Below are positions 23,576 through 29,478 of a stretch of 29,904 nucleotides of DNA, piece by piece. Below the pieces are notes generated by a model that saw only the letters and a list, made by a program, of their open reading frames with translations, searched no databases and was not told the DNA's origin. Where the stretch lies: positions 1 through 29,904 of IMG/VR virus record IMGVR_UViG_3300021961_000426. One strand, written 5' to 3'. This DNA comes from a virus. The position numbers were made by a program, and so were the translations under genes. Position 1 is the first letter of the stretch. Each line of letters starts with the position of its first letter.

Positions 23576-24091
23576 TTACAGTACTACCCAGCGTTGTCCT
23601 GACGGTACTGTTACTGTAACCCCACTACCAATAGTAATTGGTCCTACACTCATTCCATTATATCCTGTAGGAAAAGTATAATTAGCACCAACGGTTTCAT
23701 TGTTTGTAACTATACCATTTGATGCTTCTAAATTAGCTCCTGATAAATCACCAGAAACTGTAACGTCTCCATTTGCATCTCCGTATACTGCTTTACCCGC
23801 TGGATACACAACAAATACATCTTTAGTTCCTGCAGAAAAGTTTACAGCGCTCCCTGCATTAGAAGACGCAAGAATAGTATCACGAGATAAAGTTGTACCT
23901 GATGCAGTATATGTACCAAGACCTACTTCCCATTCATCAGCAGCACTTAACTGAATAGTGTAATACGTTGTATTACCATCGCCGATAGCAGAGAAAGCTT
24001 GATAATCAGTCACTGCTCCAGCTAGTGTTAAAGTACCTGTACCTGTCGTGGTAGTAGTTTCTTTTACCCTGTCTTTAACAACAAGAGCCAT
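23576..24091 (-). CDS. Virion/fibre protein, 171 aa, with the SGQRW C-terminal module
   Basis: The start MALVVKDRVKETTTTTGTGT followed by LTLAGAVTDYQAFSAIGDGN and TTYYTIQ is a pattern I remember from many phage structural proteins. The central DTILASSNAGSAVNFSAGTK and VFVVYPAGK also fit. Residues 135-171 end in NGMSVGPITIGSGVTVTVPS and GQRWVVL, the same module that ends the tail fibre at 21320-22321. The protein is beta-rich throughout. It probably forms part of a fibre or virion decoration. It is 12 bases downstream of the 148-aa gene and adjoins the tandem-repeat gene with no space. Confidence 0.85.
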   Translation of the reverse strand: MALVVKDRVKETTTTTGTGTLTLAGAVTDYQAFSAIGDGNTTYYTIQLSAADEWEVGLGTYTASGTTLSRDTILASSNAGSAVNFSAGTKDVFVVYPAGKAVYGDANGDVTVSGDLSGANLEASNGIVTNNETVGANYTFPTGYNGMSVGPITIGSGVTVTVPSGQRWVVL

Positions 24092-24103
24092 ATTAGCCCC
24101 CTA

Positions 24104-24550
24104 TTAAGCTATTCTAATAATAGCGTTAGAAGCGTCAGCTGTAGGAAATACTACAGTAAAGTCACCAGCTGTTGATGTTTTATCACTACCGAAGTCTAAT
24201 ACTGCTACAGATTTGTTTGATTGTGTTGAATTATAAATCAACGCACCACGTGCTGTAATAGTAGAAGATGTCCATGTCTCATCATTAAAGTCTAAGTACG
24301 CTGTTGTACCTGATGAAGTTGGGGCAACGGTTGTAAGTGCTTGTCCACCAGCAGAATATCCAGTACCTGATACTTCGTTAGTAGCTGTGTATGCTGTTGT
24401 TGTATCATCTAAAGTCGCTGATGATGTGTATAAAGCCATGTACATAGTGTCAGCAGTTGTTCCTGCACGAGCTACTGTAGTACCAAAAGCGTGAATACCA
24501 TTCAATAAGTCCACTTTAAATGACGTACACATTGCTTGAGTAATTGCCAT
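24104..24550 (-). CDS. Virion structural protein, 148 aa, beta-rich
   Basis: The protein begins MAITQAMCTSFKVDLLNGIH, continues with MYMALYTSSATLDDTTTAY and NEVSGTGYSAGGQALT, and ends ADASNAIIRIA. Blocks such as TITARGALIYNSTQSNKSVA are highly typical of a phage structural family common in marine and cyanobacterial phages; I recall it in fibre or head-decoration contexts but not its exact location. There is no signal peptide, membrane helix or catalytic motif. The ATG is one base after the stop of the 94-aa gene. Its position at the start of the fibre block supports a virion surface role. Confidence 0.85.
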   Translation of the reverse strand: MAITQAMCTSFKVDLLNGIHAFGTTVARAGTTADTMYMALYTSSATLDDTTTAYTATNEVSGTGYSAGGQALTTVAPTSSGTTAYLDFNDETWTSSTITARGALIYNSTQSNKSVAVLDFGSDKTSTAGDFTVVFPTADASNAIIRIA

Positions 24551-24551
24551 T

Positions 24552-24836
24552 TTATATCTCCAAAATTTTAATTAAATCTGAATGTCCTGCATCACGCAGT
24601 TTATTCGCTATTGTTGTATGATTAGACTTAATCGCCTTTTTCATATATTGCACTAGAACATGTCTAATGTTGTTTTTGTAAGCTTCTGCTTGCTCACGTA
24701 TTAACGGGTTAGCATCTTGAGCAACATATATAATCTTTGCTAATGCCATTTCCGCTACTTGTTCAGGCGTATGCCCGTGTCCTGGTTCAGAGGTAATTAC
24801 ATCAAACTGTAAATCCCCAAAGTTCATTTCTTTCAT
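24552..24836 (-). CDS. Small helical protein of unknown function, 94 aa
   Basis: The start is fixed by the TAATG overlap with the adaptor gene. After a short strand region (FGDLQFDVITSE) there is GHGHTPEQVAEMALAKII, then long amphipathic helices to residue 92. I recall similar proteins (PGHGHTPE, then A..Y..N...VL..YM..AI.SD..T) next to adaptor genes in other marine phages. No enzymatic motif is visible. It may be a connector-associated or assembly protein, by position only. Confidence 0.8.
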   Translation of the reverse strand: MKEMNFGDLQFDVITSEPGHGHTPEQVAEMALAKIIYVAQDANPLIREQAEAYKNNIRHVLVQYMKKAIKSNHTTIANKLRDAGHSDLIKILEI

Positions 24837-25471
24837 TATTTAACCGGTATCCTTTCTTGCCCACTTCTGTAAGCATCCCGTCTATTTTTACCTTCACCTA
24901 AATTTTGTAATAATCCCATAGCCTCATTATATTTATTCATATATTGAGTTACTGTATCTGCCTCATCTTTCATAAAGACAGCCGCTTCCAACAAACTTCC
25001 ATAGAATAAAGCACTATCAAAATTATCACCCAACCAAGTGTTACCAGCTGTAACAATAGACTCAGGATAATAATAGTAATGAAGCTCAGAACTGTAATTA
25101 GCGTCTGGTGTAGGTCCAAGCAACATTGTTGTATCATTGAATATAGCATAATATTCTGGTTTCCCATAAAACGGAGTATCAGTATCAGGGAAAGATTCTC
25201 TAATAAAATTTACGTCTTTGTTCAAAAGATAAGTATACTCGTTATTAGCATTAATTACAGCTATACTAAAAGTAGATAACCAATCACTAGGTAAACTAAA
25301 ATATTTATTACCGCTTGTCATGTTACCTGTCATATTTTTACGTAAGTCAGGCAGTTGAACTGAATTATATATTCTTTGTTCAGCTTGTTGTATAAATGTA
25401 TTTACATCAGTAGTGCTATACTGGTTTTCTGTATACGATTGTATAGCTGCTACAAGTTCTGTATAGTTCAT
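24836..25471 (-). CDS. Head-tail adaptor protein (SU10 adaptor-like), 211 aa
   Basis: The sequence MNYTELVAAIQSYTENQYST, IQQAEQRIYNSVQLPDLRKN and YFSLPSDWLS matches the phage adaptor family that I associate with SU10-type head-tail adaptors. Further blocks are YLLNKDVNFIRESFPD, GPTPDANYSSELHYYYYPES and LLEAAVFMKDEADTV. Adaptors form a ring below the portal and connect it to the tail. The protein is soluble, with mixed helices and strands and a helical C-terminus. It follows the 55-aa gene after 9 bases (AAGGA site) and precedes the 94-aa gene. The family call is from recognised motifs; no search was run. Confidence 0.88.
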   Translation of the reverse strand: MNYTELVAAIQSYTENQYSTTDVNTFIQQAEQRIYNSVQLPDLRKNMTGNMTSGNKYFSLPSDWLSTFSIAVINANNEYTYLLNKDVNFIRESFPDTDTPFYGKPEYYAIFNDTTMLLGPTPDANYSSELHYYYYPESIVTAGNTWLGDNFDSALFYGSLLEAAVFMKDEADTVTQYMNKYNEAMGLLQNLGEGKNRRDAYRSGQERIPVK

Positions 25472-25480
25472 TACCTATCC

Positions 25481-25648
25481 TTATGCCATTGGACCGCGTG
25501 CTTTTGTACCTTTAGTCGCTGCGCCATTACCACGTGTGACTACACCTTCAGTCTTAACATCCTTTTCAGGATAGCCAGCTACGTTTGGTGTTGCAACCAT
25601 CTCTGGTTGCTTGTAAGTGTGGTTACAGCCTTTTCTATCTTTATTCAT
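25481..25648 (-). CDS. Small basic protein, 55 aa, with RGNGAATKG C-terminal motif
   Basis: This short gene fills the space between the zinc-ribbon and adaptor genes. A TAGGAG ribosome site stands 6 bases before the ATG and overlaps the upstream stop. The product begins MNKDRKGCNHTYKQPEM and ends TRGNGAATKGTKARGPMA. I remember this C-terminal pattern (RGxGAAxKGxxxRGPMA) from small proteins in marine phage structural regions. It resembles in style the DGCAxRGKTKGRMV tails of the basic proteins around 27-28 kb. Function is unknown; a virion-binding peptide is possible. Confidence 0.85.
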   Translation of the reverse strand: MNKDRKGCNHTYKQPEMVATPNVAGYPEKDVKTEGVVTRGNGAATKGTKARGPMA

Positions 25649-25654
25649 ATTATA

Positions 25655-25660
25655 CTCCTA
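25655..25660 (-). promoter_or_regulatory. Ribosome binding site of the 55-aa gene at 25481-25648
   Basis: TAGGAG overlaps the upstream TAG stop and is 6 bases from the ATG. It is the main support that this short frame is translated. Confidence 0.7.
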
Positions 25661-26011
25661 AGTTGTTGTTACAGTAACCGTGCCAACTCCGCCGGTTGCT
25701 TCCAAATTATCTTCAATACCAGGTATAGCTAGCCCGTTATTTAAACCAACAGGATTCCATCCATATTGATAATCTCTTTGCACTGCCAAGTTTGTATCTG
25801 GTCTTGGGTCTCTTACTGCCTGTGGGTCATCAACAGGATACATACCTTGCATATTCTGTGGGTGGTCTGGTTCCCAACATTCTTTGCAGACTTTAATATT
25901 TGTTTCTGTAGTCTTTATAAATAAGTCTTTTAGTTCTTTTAGCTTATATTGAAAACCACATCTATCGCATTCTGCTATGGCATGTTTACCAGACGTATAC
26001 TTTCGTCCCAT
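25658..26011 (-). CDS. Zinc-ribbon virion-region protein, 117 aa
   Basis: The N-terminal half is MGRKYTSGKHAIAECDRCGF, then QYKLKELKDLFIK and IKVCKECWEPDHPQ. The cysteines C15-x2-C18 and C42-x2-C45 form a zinc ribbon. The middle (YPVDDPQAVRDPRPD, 59-72) is a Pro/Asp-rich tract, and the C-terminus ends in a Thr/Val run. I recognise the family as very common beside adaptor genes in marine phages, without a known function. The ATG is preceded by an AAGGAA site, 9 bases after the 226-aa gene stop. It is the second of two small zinc-ribbon proteins here (the other at 22347-22553); they are not obviously homologous outside the Cys pairs. Confidence 0.85.
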   Translation of the reverse strand: MGRKYTSGKHAIAECDRCGFQYKLKELKDLFIKTTETNIKVCKECWEPDHPQNMQGMYPVDDPQAVRDPRPDTNLAVQRDYQYGWNPVGLNNGLAIPGIEDNLEATGGVGTVTVTTT

Positions 26012-26020
26012 AGCGTTTCC

Positions 26021-26701
26021 TTATAAATACTGCCGACGGGGTGCAAGTCTTAAATCGGCTTTTTCTCTATCTTCTGTTGAAGCTAACATCCATTGTTCTT
26101 CATATTCATTTTTTAACATCTGAGTTCTCATATCAGCACCAGGTAATTTCATACTTAAATAAAAAGCTAAACCTGCTACTAAACATGGTAAGAATCTAAA
26201 TGGTATATCTTGAGTGTTAACGCCGTTCCCTGCGTCCTCAATTCGCTTCAATCTCCAATAAACAAATGTGTAATTATTTGTATCGGGTGCGGGCCATACA
26301 TTAATTTGTGGTTGACTTGCTTGTCTATTTATCCACACTTGTATTGGTCTACCTGTTGCATTTTTATTTGGTATAGTACCGTATGTAGGAGCAGATATTC
26401 TGGTTATATTTATATCTTGTTGATTCTGCCCTGTGCCTGTTCTAATTACTTGTTCAATCAAATCTATTGTGTCGGCTGGAAGATTATAGTTAATAGTTCC
26501 GCTTGTTAAAGATACATTACCTTCTTCAATCGTCCAAAGGTTAATTCCTCTATTTGCCCATTCTGCAGTCAATAAATTTAAACTGCGTCTTGCAGTTCTT
26601 AAATCATAACCTGTACGTAGTTCAGCACCGCATCGCTCAAACGCCTCTTCGACTATTTGATTTAAGTCCATATTAAATGTTGCTGTTCCTGAAGTTGCCA
26701 T
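26021..26701 (-). CDS. Head-to-tail connector / tail accessory structural protein, 226 aa
   Basis: Conserved blocks are FNMDLNQIVEEAFERCGAEL (9-28), GYDLRTARRSLNLLTAEWAN (31-50) and RGINLWTIEEG. Later come NYNLPADTIDLIEQVI and a C-terminal helical part with AFYLSMKLPGADM. I recognise this as a widespread podovirus-type connector protein comparable to P22 gp4-like or tail tubular A-like proteins; which is closer cannot be decided by eye. Such proteins bind the portal and complete the head-tail joint. The ATG overlaps the stop of the upstream basic gene (TAATG). Together with the 211-aa adaptor and the 713-aa stabiliser it makes a plausible short-tail neck. Confidence 0.85.
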   Translation of the reverse strand: MATSGTATFNMDLNQIVEEAFERCGAELRTGYDLRTARRSLNLLTAEWANRGINLWTIEEGNVSLTSGTINYNLPADTIDLIEQVIRTGTGQNQQDINITRISAPTYGTIPNKNATGRPIQVWINRQASQPQINVWPAPDTNNYTFVYWRLKRIEDAGNGVNTQDIPFRFLPCLVAGLAFYLSMKLPGADMRTQMLKNEYEEQWMLASTEDREKADLRLAPRRQYL

Positions 26702-27054
26702 TATTTTTTCCTTGCTCTAACTTTTTTAGCTTGCTTCAACCGACGTACTCCTGATGAAGCGACTGCACCACCGTTTTGCATTTTCTTACGTTTTAAGGGT
26801 GCTACTCTTCTTGGTTTACCTGCTGGCTGACCAAGGCTTTTCTTCTGTGCTATACGAGACTTTTTCTCAGTAGCTGTCATCTCTGACGAAGTTTTTGGGG
26901 TCTTACTTGATACTCGTTTGCTAGGTCTACAATACGGAGTACCTCGTTTTTCCCCTTCCTGTCTACCACACGCTTTGCCGGTTCTAACATCTTTCCAATC
27001 TTCTTTAAACCAGCGTTTAAGTGCAGCACCTTTAGCTGTCTTTCTGACTGCCAT
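26701..27054 (-). CDS. Basic protein with LKRWFKEDW / CGRQ...YCRPSKRV domain, 117 aa
   Basis: Residues 10-57 read ALKRWFKEDWKDVRTGKACG and RQEGEKRGTPYCRPSKRVSS, a compact domain with two Cys (C29, C42). I remember it from marine phages and some large eukaryotic viruses as a domain of unknown function (possibly DUF5872; not checked). Residues 60-117 are a Lys/Arg-rich tail containing KMQNGGAVASSGVRR, a variant of the xxGG motif of its neighbours. The high charge suggests nucleic-acid or capsid-interior contact, which is inference. It overlaps genes on both sides by one base (TAATG). Confidence 0.82.
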   Translation of the reverse strand: MAVRKTAKGAALKRWFKEDWKDVRTGKACGRQEGEKRGTPYCRPSKRVSSKTPKTSSEMTATEKKSRIAQKKSLGQPAGKPRRVAPLKRKKMQNGGAVASSGVRRLKQAKKVRARKK

Positions 27055-27455
27055 TAAACCATTCTACCTTTTGTTTTACCTCTAACAGCACAGCCATCGC
27101 CTCTATGCTTTTTAACCATACCACCTTTTTTCATATTTTTCTTTTTAGCTTCAGCCATATCTTTACGCCCTTTATTTCTACCTTGAGCACCAGTATTATT
27201 TTTTAGTCTAGGGTCATCGTCTTTTAAAGTTGGTAATTCATCTTTATCACTAAATCCAGCAGCATAAAGTTCACCTAAATATTTTCTAGCTTTAGAGCCT
27301 TCCATAAAGTCTTTTTGCTCTTTTAAACCTTTAGCATACTTTTTTTGAAATGCGGTTGGTTGGTTAGATGAATCTAAATGTTTAGCCCCTTTTTCTTTTT
27401 TACCCTCGGTAATTCTGGACTCCATATAGTTTTTTCTTTTAGTTTTATCTACCAT
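27054..27455 (-). CDS. Basic protein, 133 aa, ending in the DGCAVRGKTKGRMV tail
   Basis: I set the start at 27455 (MVDKTKRKNYMESRITEG), one base after the upstream stop. A longer reading back to 27509 would only re-read the upstream gene in another frame. The middle is charged and helical (QKKYAKGLKEQKDFMEGSKA), followed by AGFSDKDELPTLKDDDPRLK and NTGAQGRNKGRKDM. The C-terminus is MKKGGMVKKHRGDGCAVRGK plus TKGRMV. The same ending occurs at 27621-27821 and 27832-28263, suggesting a targeting or binding peptide. No enzymatic motif is visible. Confidence 0.82.
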   Translation of the reverse strand: MVDKTKRKNYMESRITEGKKEKGAKHLDSSNQPTAFQKKYAKGLKEQKDFMEGSKARKYLGELYAAGFSDKDELPTLKDDDPRLKNNTGAQGRNKGRKDMAEAKKKNMKKGGMVKKHRGDGCAVRGKTKGRMV

Positions 27456-27456
27456 T

Positions 27457-27624
27457 TTATTTACCTTTATTTTTACGGCATTTAGCAATAGCACCTGATG
27501 CATATGCACTAGGAAATACTTTATAGCTTGCTTTTACTTTTCTGTAACAAGCATCTTTAACCGAGCCACCTTTTTTCATAGCAACTGGTTTCATCGCTTT
27601 GCCCATACCGCGACACTTCATCAT
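27457..27624 (-). CDS. Small Cys/Lys-rich protein with KVKxxYKVFPSAYASG motif, 55 aa
   Basis: The start is the ATG at 27624, which overlaps the upstream TGA as ATGA. A longer reading to 27660 only re-reads the upstream tail out of frame. The protein is MMKCRGMGKAMKPVAMKKGG, then SVKDACYRKVKASYKVFPSA and YASGAIAKCRKNKGK. The C-terminal block (C-x-KVK-x-YKV-x-PSAYASGA-x-KCRK) is a motif I remember from marine phages and some large viruses as an uncharacterised short domain. It carries the MKKGG motif but lacks the GKTKGRM tail of its neighbours. Function is unknown. Confidence 0.82.
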   Translation of the reverse strand: MMKCRGMGKAMKPVAMKKGGSVKDACYRKVKASYKVFPSAYASGAIAKCRKNKGK

Positions 27625-27821
27625 ACCATGCGACCCTTTGTTTTGCCTTTTGTAGCACATCCGTCACGTTTAACCATACCGCCAGATTTCATTTTCTTTT
27701 TAGCTGGTTTCTTCATATTTTTGTGCTCAGAGTCTTTCATCATGGTACCGTCAGGCATCATGTGCATACCTTTTTTAGCCATACCGCCTTTTTTCATTTT
27801 TTTACCACCACATCCAGCCAT
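27621..27821 (-). CDS. Small Lys/Met-rich protein, 66 aa, ending in GKTKGRMV
   Basis: The product starts MAGCGGKKMKKGGMAKKG and includes MHMMPDGTMMKDSEH, then MKKPAKKKMKSGGMVK and RDGCATKGKTKGRMV. It carries two copies of the MKxGGMxK motif and the shared C-terminal peptide. More than a quarter of the residues are lysine. A strong AAGGAG ribosome site (27828-27833) lies 6 bases before the ATG and overlaps the upstream stop, so it should be well translated. The size, charge and tail suggest a virion-packaged or nucleic-acid-binding peptide, but there is no direct evidence. Confidence 0.8.
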   Translation of the reverse strand: MAGCGGKKMKKGGMAKKGMHMMPDGTMMKDSEHKNMKKPAKKKMKSGGMVKRDGCATKGKTKGRMV

Positions 27822-27827
27822 AATATT

Positions 27828-27833
27828 CTCCTT
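27828..27833 (-). promoter_or_regulatory. Strong ribosome binding site of the 66-aa Lys-rich gene
   Basis: AAGGAG overlaps the TAA stop of the 143-aa gene and stands 6 bases before the ATG at 27821. Confidence 0.7.
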
Positions 27834-28263
27834 AAATCATACGACCTTTAGTTTTACCACGAACGACACAGCCATCAGCTCGTTTAGAACATGATGAAAC
27901 TTTGCCACCTTTTTTATAATTATTTTTAGTCATGCCCTTACCAACTTTACCACCTTTTTTCATATAGCCCATTTTGTTACGAACATCTTTAGGTAATTTA
28001 CCTAAGCTATCTTTTTTATCAGCAGGTACAGGTTTTTTATCATCAGACTTTTTAAATCCTTCTGGTGGGGGTAAATCTGTTTCTTTTTCACCAAACATTT
28101 TTTTGTCTTCTTCTGACATACCGCCTTCTCTATACTTCTTCACTTTAGTCTCCTTAGTAAATTCTTTTCCTACTTTCGTAGGTACACCCACTTTCTTTGC
28201 AAACTTAGGGTTATTAGCCACAGCTTGCATAAATCTTTCTTGTTTCTTACTCTTTGGAGGCAT
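27832..28263 (-). CDS. Basic protein, 143 aa, ending in DGCVVRGKTKGRMI
   Basis: The N-terminus PPKSKKQERFMQAVANNPKF, then AKKVGVPTKVGKEFTK, is a conserved block I remember from phage and plasmid small proteins (SKKQxRFM..V.NNP.FAKKVGVP..V..EF). An acidic/Pro stretch follows (KETDLPPPEGFKKSDDKK). The C-terminal part has MKKGGKVGKGMTKNNYKKGG and KVSSCSKRADGCVVRGKTKG. The C-terminal peptide is shared with two downstream neighbours. The gene begins 17 bases inside the 3' end of the membrane protein gene, with GGAG 7 bases before its ATG. Function is unknown. Confidence 0.82.
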   Translation of the reverse strand: MPPKSKKQERFMQAVANNPKFAKKVGVPTKVGKEFTKETKVKKYREGGMSEEDKKMFGEKETDLPPPEGFKKSDDKKPVPADKKDSLGKLPKDVRNKMGYMKKGGKVGKGMTKNNYKKGGKVSSCSKRADGCVVRGKTKGRMI

Positions 28264-28576
28264 CGTTTTGCTCCATAGCTTTTATTTTTTCTCTGTGAGC
28301 TTTAGCATCAAATGCTTCTGGCTTTACAGGTTTTTCTTTTTTAGTTTCTTTTTCATCCACTAGAAAAGGTTTTAGCGTAGCCATGTTACGACGTCTAGCT
28401 TTCCAGTTTTGAACAGTTTTAGTTTCGTTAATACGAATGCCTGTCCATATGATTGTAAATAAAGCTGCTACTTCCGGTAACCATTGTAGGACTGAGCCTA
28501 CAGCAGTAAAAACAGAAGCTGCATCTAATGCGTGTTTCGTTGGTTCGTCCATATGATTCATCACCTTTGTTAACAT
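28247..28576 (-). CDS. Small membrane protein, possible holin, 109 aa
   Basis: I choose the second of two nearby ATGs (28576, MLTKVMNHMDEPTKHA). The AAGGAG site at 28583-28588 touches the first ATG directly but is 6 bases from the second. Residues 18-50 form one or two hydrophobic segments (SVFTAVGSVLQWLPEVAALF, TIIWTGIRINE), and the remaining 60 residues are a charged cytoplasmic-type tail. The ALDAASV....PEVAALFTIIWTGIR pattern resembles class II-type small holins in marine podoviruses, from memory. It is far from the endolysin and sits among basic virion-region genes, so a structural membrane role is also possible. It overlaps the upstream stop by 7 bases. Confidence 0.75.
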   Translation of the reverse strand: MLTKVMNHMDEPTKHALDAASVFTAVGSVLQWLPEVAALFTIIWTGIRINETKTVQNWKARRRNMATLKPFLVDEKETKKEKPVKPEAFDAKAHREKIKAMEQNDASKE

Positions 28577-28866
28577 TTCCATCTCCTTCTTGCTTGACGC
28601 AATCTAGAGTTAGGGTCTTTAGCTGCTTTTGGAAAATCTTTCATTTGCCCTGCACTTCTTGCACAAAATGACTTACGTCGCTTTGCATCTTTAGAACCGG
28701 GTTTAACTTTTCCAGTAACAGCGGTTTTTAATTTAGAACCAGGATTAGCTTTTCTGTAGGCTTTGACACCTTTCTTCGTCATGCCAGCACCCTGCTTGGT
28801 CGGGCGAAAGTTACCCGACTTCACAGAAGTTTTAATCCCCATTCCTTTTTTCTTAGTCGTTGCCAT
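28570..28866 (-). CDS. Basic protein with PGSKxAKRRKSFCARSAG motif (DUF6321-like), 98 aa
   Basis: Residues 29-75 contain MTKKGVKAYRKANPGSKLKT, AVTGKVKPGSKDAKRRKSFC and ARSAGQM. This GVKAYR..NPGS.LK..VT....PGSK...RRKSFCAR pattern matches, from memory, a phage/plasmid domain of unknown function (DUF6321). The C-terminus (SRLRQARRRWKC) is Arg-rich and ends in Cys98. The protein has almost no acidic residues, which favours nucleic-acid contact; this is inference. It starts two bases after the 198-aa structural gene and heads the cluster of small basic genes. Confidence 0.83.
   Translation of the reverse strand: MATTKKKGMGIKTSVKSGNFRPTKQGAGMTKKGVKAYRKANPGSKLKTAVTGKVKPGSKDAKRRKSFCARSAGQMKDFPKAAKDPNSRLRQARRRWKC
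28583..28588 (-). promoter_or_regulatory. Ribosome binding site deciding the start of the 109-aa membrane protein
   Basis: AAGGAG lies with zero spacing to the first ATG (28582) and 6 bases from the second (28576), so the second ATG is the more likely start. Confidence 0.7.
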
Positions 28867-28868
28867 TT

Positions 28869-29465
28869 CTAGCCACAGAATAAAGTCACGTCAGTAACGT
28901 TAGTTACAGTCAATATTGAAAAGTCTGTGTTGTTACTACGTGTGGTTAAAATACCCATACCAGGTAAGAACATATCTTGTGTACCAGTCGAACTCGCTGG
29001 AGTAGATAGGTTTAATAGTTCTGCACCGGATGTACTATTTAAGTTTAATTTAATACTACCTGCTGTACCACTAGCTAAATAATAAAACCCTTTTAATCGA
29101 GTTCTAGGTAAAGCAATTGAACCAGTTGTACCAATACTTACGTTTCCTGCTGATGCTCCTGAAGCAGTAATACTTTCAATATAAGCATAGAAGTTTGTTG
29201 AATCAGCAGTTGAAGCGTTAGCTCCTGTTACAACCTCAGTTGTAAACTTACCTGTTAAATCACCAACTTTAATACCTACGATTGTGAAAGTAATACCTCT
29301 GTCATCTGCTGCAGATGTAAAGCGTACTTTGTAGCCCACGCCGTTAGGACCTGCATCTTGAGTAAGTAGAGTTACTGCACCGGCACCTGCAATAGATGCC
29401 GCTGCTCTATAATAGGTAGCACTTGTGGAAGGGGTCACTGCCCATATATCTCCGTTCATGCCCAT
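28869..29465 (-). CDS. Beta-rich virion protein, 198 aa
   Basis: The sequence begins MGMNGDIWAVTPSTSATYYR, continues AAASIAGAGAVTLLTQDAGP and GVGYKVRFTSAADDRGITFT, and ends ILTVTNVTDVTLFCG. It is rich in Thr, Ser, Gly and Val with alternating strands and no membrane helix. I remember proteins of this type immediately downstream of capsid genes in marine phages. A decoration or minor capsid role is plausible by position. An AGGAG site stands 7 bases before the ATG, 13 bases after the preceding gene. Confidence 0.8.
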   Translation of the reverse strand: MGMNGDIWAVTPSTSATYYRAAASIAGAGAVTLLTQDAGPNGVGYKVRFTSAADDRGITFTIVGIKVGDLTGKFTTEVVTGANASTADSTNFYAYIESITASGASAGNVSIGTTGSIALPRTRLKGFYYLASGTAGSIKLNLNSTSGAELLNLSTPASSTGTQDMFLPGMGILTTRSNNTDFSILTVTNVTDVTLFCG

Positions 29466-29478
29466 GAGTTATCTCCTA

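Noticed and set aside
22815-23681. 288-codon plus-strand open frame opposite the tandem-repeat gene
   Set aside because: Its repeats mirror the minus-strand repeat gene, which has proper junctions and recognisable ends; low-complexity VPASPVTxTF sequence is a shadow.
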